In this document: positions 43,464 through 53,394 of the stretch, piece after piece
How the letters are laid out: each line of letters starts with the position of its first letter
Position numbering within the stretch: position 1 is the stretch's first letter
The notes under the pieces: generated by a model
Database searches by the model: none
Seen by the model: only the letters and a program-made list of their open reading frames with translations
What the model was told of the DNA's origin: nothing
Assembly (NCBI RefSeq): GCF_015101885.1
Contig: NZ_CP062941.1
Coordinates: 4,960,001-5,024,000, forward strand
Direction of reading: 5' to 3'
From: Massilia litorea
Lineage (GTDB): Bacteria; Pseudomonadota; Gammaproteobacteria; Burkholderiales; Burkholderiaceae_D
Length of the DNA: 64,000 nt
Position numbers and translations under genes: made by a program

Positions 43464-44828
43464 TCAGCGCAGCGGGGCCGGATACGTCGCCGGGCTGACG
43501 TTGCCGTCCTTGTCGACCGCCTGCACGCCGAAGAAGTAATTGTCCTTCGACAGATTCACGGTCGCCTCGGTCACATTGCCGACGAACTTCGAGCCCTGCC
43601 AGCCGGCGGCAGTCGTTTCGCGCCAGACGATGCGGTAGCCTGCGACATCCGGCTCCGGATTGGCCTGCCAGACCAGCGTCGAATCGTTCACCAGCTTGTC
43701 GGTGCGCACCTTGACGCCCTGGGGCGCGGCCGGGGCCAGGGCCAGCGAAGCCAGTGCGGCGGCGTTCACCCTGGCCACCTTGGCCGTGTAGTCGTAGTCG
43801 ACGAAGTCGGTCAGGTCGCCATAGACCTTGCCGTTCTCGGTGCGCAGGTTCTGGTGCTGGTGCGAGAAGTCCTCGTTCGGCTCGGTGAAGCGCAGCGCGG
43901 CATAGCCCTGCTCGAGGAAAGGCATGTGGTCGCCGCCGCGCAGGTAGCGGTCGTGGCGCTGGATGACGTTGACCTTGAAGCCCTTCACGTAGCGCTCGCC
44001 CTGCTCTTTCACATGGCGCGCGAGCTGGCGCGAAGGCGAGTCGTTCTCGCCGCCGGTGGCAACCAGCTGGCGCACGGCTTCGCTCATCTCTTTCGTTGCC
44101 GGAATGCTCTGTGCGAACAGGCGCACCTGCTTGTTGTCGATGCGGCCGTCGTCGGCGCGCGAGCTGCCGATGATGTCGTTGGTGAACATGCCGGCCACGT
44201 TCAGGTTTTTCTCGCGTGCCGTCTTCGCCCAGTGGCCGGCGCCGAGCAGGCCCTGCTCTTCGGCGGCGACCGCCATGAACACCAGGGTCGCGTCGAACTT
44301 GTACCTGGCCATCACGCAGGCCATCTCCATCACGGCGGCCGTACCCGAGGCGTCGTCGTTCGCGCCCGGCGCCTTGCCGGTCGCATCCATCACGTCGGTG
44401 TTGCGCGAGTCGTAGTGGCCGCTGACCACGTACACGCGGTCCTTCGAGGCCTCCTGGGCGCCCGGCAGCGTGGCCACGACGTTGACGATCTCGGTCGGAC
44501 GCGAGATGCGTGCCGACACCGGTGCGATATGGCTGTCGAAGTCGACGCTCAAGCCGGTGCCGGCACCGCAGCGCTCGAGTTCGGCCCTGATCCAGCGGCG
44601 CGCGGCGCCGATGCCGGTCGTGTCCGAAGTCGTGTCCGACATCGTGTGGCGGGTTTCAAAGCTGACCAGTTTGCGCACGTAGTTCTCGATGCGCTTGGGC
44701 GAGATCTCGGCGACGATCTTGTCGATCTGGGCCTGGTGGCGGGAGACATCGGGAGCGGAGGATGCGGCGTGGGCGCTGATGGCGAACAGTCCGGCGATGA
44801 GGCCGGCGGCGATGCGGAGGCGAGGCAT
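43464..44828 (-). CDS. M28 family metallopeptidase, exported
   Basis: 454 residues, signal peptide ending at SAHAAS. An aminopeptidase-like M28 core: zinc ligand His/Asp in YVVSGHYDSRN and GKAPGANDDASGTAAVMEMA, catalytic Glu pair in FMAVAAEEQGLLGAGHWA, and another zinc His in RGGDHMPFLEQGY. The C-terminal 100 residues (about 355-454, PAAPQGVKVRTDKLV... RIVWRETTAAGW) form a fibronectin type III domain. Secreted or periplasmic peptidase with unknown peptide substrate. Confidence 0.9.
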   Translation of the reverse strand: MPRLRIAAGLIAGLFAISAHAASSAPDVSRHQAQIDKIVAEISPKRIENYVRKLVSFETRHTMSDTTSDTTGIGAARRWIRAELERCGAGTGLSVDFDSHIAPVSARISRPTEIVNVVATLPGAQEASKDRVYVVSGHYDSRNTDVMDATGKAPGANDDASGTAAVMEMACVMARYKFDATLVFMAVAAEEQGLLGAGHWAKTAREKNLNVAGMFTNDIIGSSRADDGRIDNKQVRLFAQSIPATKEMSEAVRQLVATGGENDSPSRQLARHVKEQGERYVKGFKVNVIQRHDRYLRGGDHMPFLEQGYAALRFTEPNEDFSHQHQNLRTENGKVYGDLTDFVDYDYTAKVARVNAAALASLALAPAAPQGVKVRTDKLVNDSTLVWQANPEPDVAGYRIVWRETTAAGWQGSKFVGNVTEATVNLSKDNYFFGVQAVDKDGNVSPATYPAPLR

Positions 44829-44960
44829 GAGGATCCTTGAAATCGTTGCTTTCGATCTCGTATCTTCTCATGCCTCCTTTACTTCTTGCAGTATTTACAT
44901 GCAGAAATACCGGTGCGAAACCGAAGGCGTGGCCAGTGCAGCGCCCCGGCCGCGCCGCAA

Positions 44961-45431
44961 TTACATGCTCTTGGACTCGGCAGGCTTGGTCTTGCTGTCC
45001 TTGGCGGACTTCGCATCCATCTTGGCTTCAGACTTGGTGTCGGTCTTGGCCGCCTTGGTGTCCATCTTCGTATCCATCTTGGCAGTCTTCGCGTCCGCCT
45101 TGGCAGCCTTGGCATCGGTTTTGGCAGCCTTGGCGTCGGTTTTGGCAGCCATCGGTGCGCCTTCCTTGGCCTTGCCGTTCACCTGCAGGCCCGCTTCGGA
45201 CAGCTTGATCGCCGTCTTGTCGCCCACACCCTTGACGCGCTTCTGGAAGTCGGCCCAGTCCTTGAATTCGCCCTTGCTGCGCTCGGTCAGGATGGTTTTC
45301 GACATGCTCGGTCCCACGCCCTTGACGGAGTCGAGGGCGGCGGCGTCGGCCTTGTTGACGTCGACCTGGGCAAACGCGAAGCCGGTCGAGGCGACCAGCA
45401 TGGCAATGGCAAGCATCAGTTTCTTGATCAT
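44961..45431 (-). CDS. Exported helix-hairpin-helix (ComEA-like) protein with histone H1-like tail
   Basis: 156 residues from the ATG at 45431 (GGAG 7 bases upstream). Signal peptide ends AFAQ. The HhH domain (about 20-85: VDVNKADAAALDSVKGVGPSMSKTIL, DFQKRVKGVGDKTAIKL) is ComEA-like, a non-specific DNA-binding fold. The remainder is a low-complexity tail of Ala/Lys/Asp/Thr with repeated AAKTDAK-type heptads, resembling histone H1. ComEA binds incoming DNA in the periplasm; a role in DNA uptake or binding is inferred. Located between the M28 peptidase and rfaE1. Confidence 0.82.
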   Translation of the reverse strand: MIKKLMLAIAMLVASTGFAFAQVDVNKADAAALDSVKGVGPSMSKTILTERSKGEFKDWADFQKRVKGVGDKTAIKLSEAGLQVNGKAKEGAPMAAKTDAKAAKTDAKAAKADAKTAKMDTKMDTKAAKTDTKSEAKMDAKSAKDSKTKPAESKSM

Positions 45432-45561
45432 CGGGTGTCTCCATTCAGGAATGTGGCCGGCGGGTGCCGTCCGTCCCGTATTAACGCGCATGCGCGGAAA
45501 CTGTTGACGTGTTTGGTTAATCCGGATCAGAAACGTCGCGCCTGGATGCCCACCCTATGAT

Positions 45562-46539
45562 TCAACCGGGGAAGAGCTCGGCCCGCGTGACCGTTGCGGT
45601 GCCCAGCTTGCCGACGACAATGCCGCCCGCCCGGTTCGCCGTCGCCAGCGCCACATCCAGCGGCGCACCGGCCCCCAGCATCGCCGCCATGGTCGCAATC
45701 ACCGTGTCGCCGGCACCCGATACGTCGAACACCTCGCGCGCATCCGCGTGCACGTGCAGCACTTCCTTCTCCGTGTACAGGCTCATCCCCTCCTCCGAGC
45801 GCGTCAGCAGCAGGGATTCGATCCCCAGCTCGGCGCGCAGCGCCTGGGCCTTGGCGGTCAGCTGCTCCTCGGTCTTCCAGTTGCCGACGATGCGCCTGAG
45901 TTCGGATTTGTTGGGCGTCAGCATGCTGGCGCCCGCATACGGCGAGAAATCGTCGCCCTTCGGGTCGACCATCACGATCTTGCCGGCTTCACGCGCGGCG
46001 CGGATCATTTCGGCGACGTTGACCAGGCTGCCCTTGTTGTAGTCCGAGAAGATCAGCACATCGTAGTCCGGCAGCAGCGCCTTGAACTGGGTCAGCTTGT
46101 CGCGCAGCACGTTTTCGGTCGGCGCATCCTCGAAGTCGATGCGCACCATCTGCTGCTGGCGGCCGATGACGCGCAGCTTGATGATGGTGGAGATCGCTTC
46201 GTCGCGTTTCAGGTAGCTGTGGATGCTTGATTCGCGCAGCAGGGTCTCGACCTGGGTGCCGGCTTCGTCGGCCCCGACCACGCCCAGCAGGCCGCTGTGG
46301 GCGCCCAATGCGGCCGCGTTGCGGGCGACGTTGGCGGCGCCGCCGAGGCGCTCCTCGCGGCGCTCGATGCGCACCACCGGCACCGGCGCTTCCGGGGAGA
46401 TGCGCGAGACGTCGCCGAACCAGTAGCGGTCGAGCATGACGTCGCCGACGACGAGCATGCGCACGTTGTCCAGCCGCGGGGCGGCGGTGTGGAGGTAGTC
46501 TGCGCCGTCGAGTACGCGGCGTGCGGTATCGGTCGTCAT
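45562..46539 (-). CDS. rfaE1: D-glycero-beta-D-manno-heptose-7-phosphate kinase
   Basis: 325 residues, PfkB-family kinase domain only; the adenylyltransferase half of HldE is absent, as in other Burkholderiales where rfaE2 is separate. Motifs: FGDVSRISPEAPVPVV, GGAANVARNAAALG, and the anion-hole motif VSGAGDTVIATMAAML. Adds phosphate to heptose-7-phosphate in LPS-core ADP-heptose synthesis. The start is 11 bp after lapB, so it is part of the lapA-lapB-rfaE1 unit. Confidence 0.93.
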   Translation of the reverse strand: MTTDTARRVLDGADYLHTAAPRLDNVRMLVVGDVMLDRYWFGDVSRISPEAPVPVVRIERREERLGGAANVARNAAALGAHSGLLGVVGADEAGTQVETLLRESSIHSYLKRDEAISTIIKLRVIGRQQQMVRIDFEDAPTENVLRDKLTQFKALLPDYDVLIFSDYNKGSLVNVAEMIRAAREAGKIVMVDPKGDDFSPYAGASMLTPNKSELRRIVGNWKTEEQLTAKAQALRAELGIESLLLTRSEEGMSLYTEKEVLHVHADAREVFDVSGAGDTVIATMAAMLGAGAPLDVALATANRAGGIVVGKLGTATVTRAELFPG

Positions 46540-46549
46540 GCTTCCTGCT

Positions 46550-47725
46550 TCAATTCATCACGTTGAGTTCTTCGGTACGGCGCGGCGGGTACGTTTCCCA
46601 GCGGCTGCAACCCGGGCATTGCCAGTAATACTGGCGCGCCTTGAAGCCGCAGTGGCCGCACTGGTAGCGCGCCAGCTTGGCCGTGTAGCCGTGGATCAGG
46701 TTTTTCACCATCGACAGCTCTTCCCAGATATGGGCCGGGGCGTCCATCAGGCGCGCCTCCAGCAGTTTATCCAGGCCGAGCAGGGTCGGATTGCGGCGCA
46801 ATTCGTCGAGCACCAGCTGTTTGGCAGCCTCGACGCCGTCGAGTTCAATCACGGCCTTGAAGACGACCTCGATCAGGTCGATCGAGGACGCTTCAGCCAG
46901 GTAGGAACGCAGCAGGTTGACGCCTTCCTGCGGGCGGCCGACGCGGCGGTAGCCGTCCATCAGGCGTCCGGCCACCAGGGCCACGTGCGGCACGCTTTGC
47001 TGCTCGACGCGCTTCCAGGTGGCGATGGCCGCCTCGACGTCGCCCTGGGCCAGCAGCACGTCTCCCAGCAGCATGGTCGCGCGCACGCTGTTGCGGTCGG
47101 CGTGCAGGGCTTTATCCAGCAGCGACATCGCGTCGGCCAGGTCGCTGCGCACCAGCGCATCCTGGGCCAGCTCGCAATAGAACTGGGCGATCTCCTTCTG
47201 GCGCGCACCGGCACCCGACAGCTGCAGGCCGGTCGCGGCATCGATCGCGCGGCTCCATTCCTTTTCGCGCTGGTAGATTTCCAGCAGCGCCTTGCTGGCC
47301 TGAACGCTGTACCCGCCGTCGACGAGGCCGTTGAAGGTCTCTTCGGCGCGGTCGAGGAGACCGGCCTTCAGGTAGTCCATGCCGAGTTCGTACTGGGCTT
47401 GCGTGCGCTGTTCGGGCGGCAGGTCGGGCCGCGCCAGCAGGTTCTGGTGGACGCGGATCGCGCGCTCGATCTCGCCGCGTCGGCGGAACAGGTTGCCGAG
47501 CGCGAAGTGCATGTCGGCCGTTTCCGGGTCGAGCGTGACGATTTCGATGAAGGCGTCGATCGCTTTATCCGGCTGGTCGTTCAGCAGCAGGTTCAGGCCC
47601 TTGAAATAGGCCCGCGGCAAGGTGCGCGATTCGGACAGGATCTGTTTGATGTCGACCCGGGCGGCGATCCAGCCGAGGCCAAAGAAGACGGGGACGGCGA
47701 GCAGCCACCAGGTTTCAAATTCCAT
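46550..47725 (-). CDS. lapB: Lipopolysaccharide assembly protein LapB
   Basis: 391 residues. N-terminal membrane anchor (TWWLLAVPVFFGLGWIAARVD), tetratricopeptide repeats over most of the length, and a C-terminal rubredoxin-like zinc ribbon: YQCGHCGFKARQYYWQCPGC. LapB recruits FtsH to control LpxC and coordinates LPS assembly. It follows lapA closely and precedes rfaE1, the usual arrangement. Confidence 0.95.
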   Translation of the reverse strand: MEFETWWLLAVPVFFGLGWIAARVDIKQILSESRTLPRAYFKGLNLLLNDQPDKAIDAFIEIVTLDPETADMHFALGNLFRRRGEIERAIRVHQNLLARPDLPPEQRTQAQYELGMDYLKAGLLDRAEETFNGLVDGGYSVQASKALLEIYQREKEWSRAIDAATGLQLSGAGARQKEIAQFYCELAQDALVRSDLADAMSLLDKALHADRNSVRATMLLGDVLLAQGDVEAAIATWKRVEQQSVPHVALVAGRLMDGYRRVGRPQEGVNLLRSYLAEASSIDLIEVVFKAVIELDGVEAAKQLVLDELRRNPTLLGLDKLLEARLMDAPAHIWEELSMVKNLIHGYTAKLARYQCGHCGFKARQYYWQCPGCSRWETYPPRRTEELNVMN

Positions 47726-47757
47726 GGATTGTTATTCTTGATTGATGATCGGAGCAA

Positions 47758-48060
47758 TTACCGGGGTGCGACGGCATCCGCGGCGGGCTGGGCGCTACCG
47801 GTGCCGGCAGCGCTTTGCAGGGCCTGCACGGTGTTCTTGTGCTGCGAGGATTCGCGGCGGTGGCGGAACACGGTCGGCGACATGGCCAGGATGCCGAGTG
47901 CGGCGCCGGCGATGAAAAAGGCGAGCAGCATCAGCACCAGCGGGCCGCGCAGTTCATAGCCGAGAAAAAAGTTCAGGTCGACTTCCTGCGTGTTCTTCAG
48001 CGCGAAGCCGAAAAACAGGACGAACAGGACAAATCCTGCGAGGGTGGAGACGAATTTCAT
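47758..48060 (-). CDS. lapA: LapA family inner-membrane protein
   Basis: 100 residues from the ATG at 48060, chosen because the first helix starts immediately. Two membrane helices (STLAGFVLFVLFFGFALKN and LVLMLLAFFIAGAALGIL) separated by a short loop with the NTQEVDLNFFLGYELRGP motif typical of LapA/YciS, then a hydrophilic tail. It precedes lapB by 32 bp and probably works with it in LPS quality control. Confidence 0.9.
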   Translation of the reverse strand: MKFVSTLAGFVLFVLFFGFALKNTQEVDLNFFLGYELRGPLVLMLLAFFIAGAALGILAMSPTVFRHRRESSQHKNTVQALQSAAGTGSAQPAADAVAPR

Positions 48061-48154
48061 CGGGTGGGCCTGGCGGTGGGGGATGCAAAGGCGCAGTGTC
48101 GCATATCTGCACATTTATTTCAAAGTTGAGGTCCGTTTGGCGGGTGCCGGAATC

Positions 48155-48179
48155 GGTGGGCACGGGGGTGCCCACGCGG
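48155..48179 (+). repeat. REP-like palindrome 11 (forward, degenerate)
   Basis: GGTGGGC-ACGGGGGT-GCCCACGCGG; the left TAGGG arm has degenerated. It is followed by copy 12 in the same direction. Confidence 0.75.
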
Positions 48180-48190
48180 ACATAAGCTTT

Positions 48191-48216
48191 CGTAGGGTGG
48201 GCGCCCCGTGCCCACC
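48191..48216 (+). repeat. REP-like palindrome 12 (forward, degenerate)
   Basis: CGTAGGGTGGGC-GCCCCGT-GCCCACC. The CGCGG arm is lost. Confidence 0.78.
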
Positions 48217-48229
48217 ATTCGACGCAGGC

Positions 48230-48257
48230 AAAAAAAACGGCGCCCGAGGGCGCCGTT
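48230..48257 (-). terminator. Intrinsic terminator after ihfB
   Basis: On the minus strand, stem AACGGCGCCC/GGGCGCCGTT with a two-base loop, followed by eight T. Confidence 0.92.
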
Positions 48258-48284
48258 CTTGTTGCCTGCACGTAGCAGACGACT

Positions 48285-48590
48285 TCAGTCTTCGATGATC
48301 GGTTGCCCGACCATCGCGTCGACCCGCTCGCGCAACTGCTTGCCGGGCTTGAAATGGGGCACCCGTTTTTCGGGCACCATCACCTTGTCGCCCGACTTCG
48401 GATTGCGGCCGATGCGGGGTGGACGGCTGTTGAGTGCAAAGCTGCCGAAACCACGGATCTCGATGCGCTGCCCGGTCGCCAGGGCGTTGGTCATCGCATC
48501 GAGGATGGTCTTGACTGCGTACTCGGCATCCTTGGCAACCAGCTGAGAATAACGCTCAGCCAGTCGTGCAATCAACTCGGACTTGGTCAT
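48285..48590 (-). CDS. ihfB: Integration host factor subunit beta
   Basis: 101 residues. HU/IHF fold: [16 protein letters not shown] at the start, [26 protein letters not shown] with the DNA-intercalating Pro-containing arm, and [15 protein letters not shown]. With IhfA it bends DNA at WATCAANNNNTTR sites. Gene order rpsA-ihfB is the normal one. Five copies of that consensus are in the array at 13562-14566. Confidence 0.96.
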   Translation of the reverse strand: MTKSELIARLAERYSQLVAKDAEYAVKTILDAMTNALATGQRIEIRGFGSFALNSRPPRIGRNPKSGDKVMVPEKRVPHFKPGKQLRERVDAMVGQPIIED

Positions 48591-48613
48591 CTGGTCGCCT
48601 CAAGCGGGGTCAA

Positions 48614-50326
48614 TTAACCCTTGTTATCGAACTTGGCCTTCAGCAGCGCGCCCAGGCTGGTCGTGCCCGATGCGGCATTGCTGTCGCTCGAGTTCGACAG
48701 CTTGCTCATCGCTTCCTGGGTCTCGACATTGTCTTTCGCCTTGATCGACAGCTGGATGCTGCGCGCTTTGCGATCGATGTTGATGACCAGGGCTTCGACC
48801 TTGTCGCCGACCTTCAGGTGGGTACCGGCATCTTCAACGCGGTCACGCGAGATTTCCGAAGCGCGCAGGTAGCCTTCGACTTCTTCGTTCAGGCCGATGA
48901 CGGCGCCTTTCGGCTCAACCGACTTGACCGTACCGGTGACCAGGGAACCCTTGTCGTTCAGTGCAGCGAAGTTGTTGAACGGGTCGCCTTCCAGCTGCTT
49001 GACGCCCAGCGAAACACGCTCGCGCTCGACGTCGATGGCCAGAACGACGGCTTCCAGCTCGTCGCCCTTCTTGAAGCGGCGCACTGCCTCTTCGCCGGCT
49101 TCGGTCCACGACAGGTCCGACAGGTGCACCAGACCATCGATGTTGCCTGGCAGGCCGATGAAGACGCCGAAGTCGGTGATCGACTTGATCGAACCCTTGA
49201 CCTTGTCGCCCTTCTTGTGGGTCATGCCGAAGTCGTCCCATGGGTTCGCCTTGCACTGCTTCATGCCCAGCGAGATACGGCGACGCTCTTCGTCGATTTC
49301 CAGGACCATGACTTCGACTTCGTCGCCCAGCTGCACGACTTTGTTCGGAGCCACGTTCTTGTTGGTCCAGTCCATCTCCGACACGTGCACCAGGCCTTCG
49401 ATGCCCTGCTCGACTTCGACGAACGCGCCGTAGTCGGTGAGGTTCGTGACTTTACCGAACAGGCGGGTGCCTTGCGGGTAACGACGCGACAGGCCGGTCC
49501 AGGGATCGTCGCCCAGCTGCTTGACGCCCAGCGAGACGCGGTTCTTTTCCTGATCGTACTTGAGGACCTTGGCGGTGATTTCCTGGCCAACCGACAGCAC
49601 TTCCGACGGGTGACGCACGCGACGCCATGCCAGGTCGGTGATGTGCAGCAGGCCGTCGATGCCACCCAGGTCCACGAACGCGCCGTAGTCGGTGATGTTC
49701 TTGACGACGCCGGTCACGACCGTGCCTTCTTTCAGCGTTTCCATCAGTTTCTGGCGCTCTTCGCCCATCGATGCTTCGATGACGGCGCGGCGCGACAGGA
49801 CGACGTTGTTACGCTTGCGGTCCAGCTTGATGACCTTGAACTCGAGGGTCTTGCCTTCGAATGGGGTGGTGTCCTTGACCGGACGGGTGTCGACCAGCGA
49901 ACCCGGCAGGAATGCGCGGATGCCGTTGGTCAGGACGGTCAGGCCGCCCTTGACTTTACCGTTGACGGTACCGGTGACGATCTCGCCCGATTCCATTGCT
50001 TTTTCCAGGGCCAGCCACGATGCCAGGCGCTTGGCCTTGTCGCGCGACAGGATGGTATCGCCAAAACCGTTTTCCAGCGATTCGATGGCCACGGAAACGA
50101 AGTCGCCAATCTGGACTTCCAGTTCGCCCTGGTCATTCTTGAATTCTTCGACCGGAATGAAAGCTTCCGACTTCAGGCCTGCGTTGACGATCACGAAGTT
50201 GTGATCCAGACGCACGACTTCAGCGGAGATGACTTCGCCCGAGCGCATATCTTGACGCGACAGCGATTCCTCGAAGAGGGCTGCGAAGCTTTCCATACCG
50301 GAATCTTGGGTGGTTGCAGTAGACAT
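48614..50326 (-). CDS. rpsA: 30S ribosomal protein S1
   Basis: 570 residues with six S1 domains of about 75-85 residues; repeats three to six carry the typical [25 protein letters not shown] cores, for example [14 protein letters not shown] and [17 protein letters not shown]. Binds mRNA and helps load it on the 30S subunit. It begins [20 protein letters not shown]. Clustered with cmk upstream and ihfB downstream as in most Proteobacteria. Confidence 0.97.
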   Translation of the reverse strand: MSTATTQDSGMESFAALFEESLSRQDMRSGEVISAEVVRLDHNFVIVNAGLKSEAFIPVEEFKNDQGELEVQIGDFVSVAIESLENGFGDTILSRDKAKRLASWLALEKAMESGEIVTGTVNGKVKGGLTVLTNGIRAFLPGSLVDTRPVKDTTPFEGKTLEFKVIKLDRKRNNVVLSRRAVIEASMGEERQKLMETLKEGTVVTGVVKNITDYGAFVDLGGIDGLLHITDLAWRRVRHPSEVLSVGQEITAKVLKYDQEKNRVSLGVKQLGDDPWTGLSRRYPQGTRLFGKVTNLTDYGAFVEVEQGIEGLVHVSEMDWTNKNVAPNKVVQLGDEVEVMVLEIDEERRRISLGMKQCKANPWDDFGMTHKKGDKVKGSIKSITDFGVFIGLPGNIDGLVHLSDLSWTEAGEEAVRRFKKGDELEAVVLAIDVERERVSLGVKQLEGDPFNNFAALNDKGSLVTGTVKSVEPKGAVIGLNEEVEGYLRASEISRDRVEDAGTHLKVGDKVEALVINIDRKARSIQLSIKAKDNVETQEAMSKLSNSSDSNAASGTTSLGALLKAKFDNKG

Positions 50327-50445
50327 AGGTGATTTACATGTTAGCCAGCAGGACCGGCGATGGTGCGGTTCTGAACTGGGTCAGGTTAAAACAACACCTG
50401 CGGGGCAAAAGGCCGTCGCAGGCACCAAACAAACAACTGAGCAAA

Positions 50446-51108
50446 CTACAGCAGCGTGTGCCAGTGGAGCACTTGCTCCACCGCTTCATCCACCGACATA
50501 TCCGACGTATCGAGGATGTACGCGCCTTCCGCAGGGACCAGCGGGGCGACGGTGCGATGGGTATCGCGGTCGTCGCGCGCCTGCAAATCCGCCAGCAGAT
50601 CGTCCATATTAGCAGAAAACCCTTTGCCAATCAATTGCTTATATCGGCGTTCGGCACGGGCTTCGACGCTGGCCGTCAGAAACACCTTCAGGCGTGCATT
50701 CGGGAAAATGACGGTGCCCATGTCGCGCCCGTCGGCCACCAGGCCCGGCGCCTTGCGAAAGCCCAGTTGCAGGGCGTAGAGGGCCTGGCGCACGCTTGGG
50801 AAGGCCGCGATTTTCGAGGCATTGTTGCCCACTTCCTCGGCCCGGATCAGCGCTCCCACCTCTTCGCCGGCGAGGAAAATATCGCCATTGGAGAAGCTTG
50901 CCGGCAGCACCTGTGCCAGCTGGGCCACACCCTGCTCGTCGTCGAGGGCGACGCCGGCCCGCATGGCGGACAGTGCCGTCAAGCGGTAGAGGGCGCCCGA
51001 ATCGAGCAGGTGGTAACCGAGCCGGTCGGCGACGCGGGCGGCGACGGTGCCTTTGCCGGAGGCCGTCGGGCCGTCGATCGTGATCACGGGAATATGGGAG
51101 TTGGGCAT
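50446..51108 (-). CDS. cmk: Cytidylate kinase
   Basis: 220 residues. P-loop [11 protein letters not shown] near residue 12, DSGALYRL, and [13 protein letters not shown] in the CMP-binding region. Phosphorylates CMP and dCMP. It lies between aroA and rpsA. Confidence 0.95.
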   Translation of the reverse strand: MPNSHIPVITIDGPTASGKGTVAARVADRLGYHLLDSGALYRLTALSAMRAGVALDDEQGVAQLAQVLPASFSNGDIFLAGEEVGALIRAEEVGNNASKIAAFPSVRQALYALQLGFRKAPGLVADGRDMGTVIFPNARLKVFLTASVEARAERRYKQLIGKGFSANMDDLLADLQARDDRDTHRTVAPLVPAEGAYILDTSDMSVDEAVEQVLHWHTLL

Positions 51109-51160
51109 TGTGTTGATGACTTCTTGTTGTTGGCGACGGGGCGCAGTTTAAAACACTTGA

Positions 51161-52492
51161 TCAGAACAGTTCACTGCGCGCAATGCTCGCGAACGCTTCG
51201 AAATAGTCGGGGAAGGTCTTGGCCACGCATTTCGGATCGTTGATGCGCATCGCGTTGCCGCGGCGCGCCTTGCCGTCCAGGGCGGCCAGCGAGAAGCACA
51301 TCGCCATCCGGTGGTCGTCATAGGTGTCGATGGTCGCCGGCAGCAGTTCCTCGGGCGGGGTGATCGTGATGTAGTCCGCGCCCTCTTCCACGATGGCGCC
51401 GACCTTGCGCAGTTCGGTCGCCATCGCCGCCAGGCGGTCGGTTTCCTTCACGCGCCAGCTGGCGATGTTGCGCAGGGTACTGGTGCCGTCCGCATACAGC
51501 GCGGCGACGGCGATCGTCATCGCGGCATCCGGGATATGGTTGAAGTCGGCGTCGATGGCTTTCAGTACGCCGTTCCCGCGCGCTTCGATCCAGTTCTCGC
51601 CGCGGGTGACGATTGCGCCCATGCGTTCCAATGCGTCGGCAAAGCGCACGTCGCCCTGGATGCTGTCCTGTCCCACCCCTTCGACCCGAACCGGCCCGCC
51701 GCCGATCGCGCCGGCCGCCAGGAAGTAGGAGGCCGAGGAAGCGTCGCCTTCGACGTGGATGCTGCCCGGCGAGACGTATTTCTGGCCCGGCTGCACCGTG
51801 AACGAGGCCCAGCCGTTCTGCTCGACCGCCACGCCGAAGCGGCGCATCAGGTTCAGCGTGATCTCGATGTAAGGCTTGGAGATCAGCTCGCCGACGACGT
51901 CGATCGTCACCGCATGCCCGCGCGCCATCAGCGGCGCGGCCATCAACAGCGCGGTCAGGAACTGGCTCGACACATTGCCGCGCACCGACATCCGATTTGC
52001 ATGGATGTGGCCACGGCGAATGCGCAGCGGCGGAAAGCCCTGCTCCCCGGTGTACTCGATTTGCGCGCCGATCTCGTTGAGGGCGTCGACCAGGTCGCCG
52101 ATCGGACGCTCGTGCATGCGCGAGACGCCGTGCAGGGTGTAGTCGCCGCCGATCACGGCCAGGGCCGCGGTCAGCGGGCGGATCGCGGTGCCGGCGTTGC
52201 CCATGAAGAGGTCGGCCTCGCCAGTGGGCAGCACGCCGCCGTTGCCGTGCACGACGACGGTACGCTCATCGACTTCGTCCCATTGGATGCCGAGCGAGCG
52301 CAGCGCGCCCAGCATCACCATGGTGTCGTCGGACGCGAGCAGGTCGTGGATCGTGGTCGTGCCTTCGCTGAGCGCCGCGAGCAGCAGCGTGCGATTCGAG
52401 ATGCTTTTCGAACCCGGCAGGCGCACCGTGCCCTCGACGTGCATGACGGGCTCGAGGTCGATGTGCTGCGGGTAGTGTTTTTGCTGCGTCAT
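51161..52492 (-). CDS. aroA: 3-phosphoshikimate 1-carboxyvinyltransferase
   Basis: 443 residues from the ATG at 52492 (overlap with the tyrA stop); the reading frame runs on upstream but only inside tyrA. EPSP synthase of the shikimate pathway, class [48 protein letters not shown] and [14 protein letters not shown]. It is part of the block pheA-hisC-tyrA-aroA-cmk. Confidence 0.95.
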   Translation of the reverse strand: MTQQKHYPQHIDLEPVMHVEGTVRLPGSKSISNRTLLLAALSEGTTTIHDLLASDDTMVMLGALRSLGIQWDEVDERTVVVHGNGGVLPTGEADLFMGNAGTAIRPLTAALAVIGGDYTLHGVSRMHERPIGDLVDALNEIGAQIEYTGEQGFPPLRIRRGHIHANRMSVRGNVSSQFLTALLMAAPLMARGHAVTIDVVGELISKPYIEITLNLMRRFGVAVEQNGWASFTVQPGQKYVSPGSIHVEGDASSASYFLAAGAIGGGPVRVEGVGQDSIQGDVRFADALERMGAIVTRGENWIEARGNGVLKAIDADFNHIPDAAMTIAVAALYADGTSTLRNIASWRVKETDRLAAMATELRKVGAIVEEGADYITITPPEELLPATIDTYDDHRMAMCFSLAALDGKARRGNAMRINDPKCVAKTFPDYFEAFASIARSELF

Positions 52493-53394
52493 TCGGGTTC
52501 CTGATTCTTGGGTGGCGCGGGCTCGGCCGTTTCGATGGCCTCGCTCCAGGCGCGGCGGGCGCGCTGCGCATTCGTGTAGATGAGCTCCAGCCCTGCCCCA
52601 TCCCTGGCGGCCAGGTGCCCGCGCAATACTGTCAATTGTGCCAGATATGCATCGAGCTCGGTGAGGAGCGCATCGCGGTTGGCGAGGCTGATGTCGCGCC
52701 ACATTTCGGGAGAAGAGCCGGCGATCCGGGTGAAGTCGCGAAAGCCGCTGGCCGCGTACTGGAACAGCTGGTCCGCATGCGGTTTTTTCGCGATGTCGTC
52801 CACCAGCCCGAACGCCAGCAAATGCGGCAGGTGGCTGACGGCAGCGAACACGCGGTCGTGCTCTTCGGGCGTGAGGGTGTGGATGATCGCGCCGCACAGG
52901 CGCCAGGCGGCCGCCACCAGGCCGACGTCGCCGGCCGCGTTTTCCGGCAGCGGCGTGATGATCGTCTTTTTGCCCTGGTAGAGCCCGGCCAGTGCCGCGT
53001 CCGGACCGTTCGACTCGCGTCCGGCGATCGGATGCGCAGGCACGAACTGCTTTGCCTTGTCGCCCAGCGCTTCGCGGGCAGAAGCGACGACGTCCGACTT
53101 GGTGCTGCCGGCGTCGGTGATCACGGTGCCGATGTCCAGGTAGGGCAGCAACTGTTTCAGGATCGGCCCGGTCTGGGCGACCGGTGCGGCCAGCAGCACG
53201 AGATCCGCGCCGGCCATCGCTTCTTCCGGCGAATCCGTGATGCTGTCGACGATGCCCAGTTCCAGCGCGCGCGCCAGGGCTTCCTGCGAGCGCCCCATAC
53301 CGACGATGTGGCGCGCGGCGCCGGCCTGTTTCAAAGCCAGCGCGAACGAGCCACCGATCAGCCCGACGCCGACGACAACGACCTTGCCCAGCAT
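52489..53394 (-). CDS. tyrA: Prephenate dehydrogenase
   Basis: 301 residues from the ATG at 53394, overlapping the hisC stop by one base; the longer frame to 53469 lies within hisC. NAD-binding Rossmann motif [17 protein letters not shown], catalytic His region in [14 protein letters not shown], and [13 protein letters not shown]. Converts prephenate to 4-hydroxyphenylpyruvate for tyrosine. No chorismate mutase domain is fused. Confidence 0.93.
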   Translation of the reverse strand: MLGKVVVVGVGLIGGSFALALKQAGAARHIVGMGRSQEALARALELGIVDSITDSPEEAMAGADLVLLAAPVAQTGPILKQLLPYLDIGTVITDAGSTKSDVVASAREALGDKAKQFVPAHPIAGRESNGPDAALAGLYQGKKTIITPLPENAAGDVGLVAAAWRLCGAIIHTLTPEEHDRVFAAVSHLPHLLAFGLVDDIAKKPHADQLFQYAASGFRDFTRIAGSSPEMWRDISLANRDALLTELDAYLAQLTVLRGHLAARDGAGLELIYTNAQRARRAWSEAIETAEPAPPKNQEPE

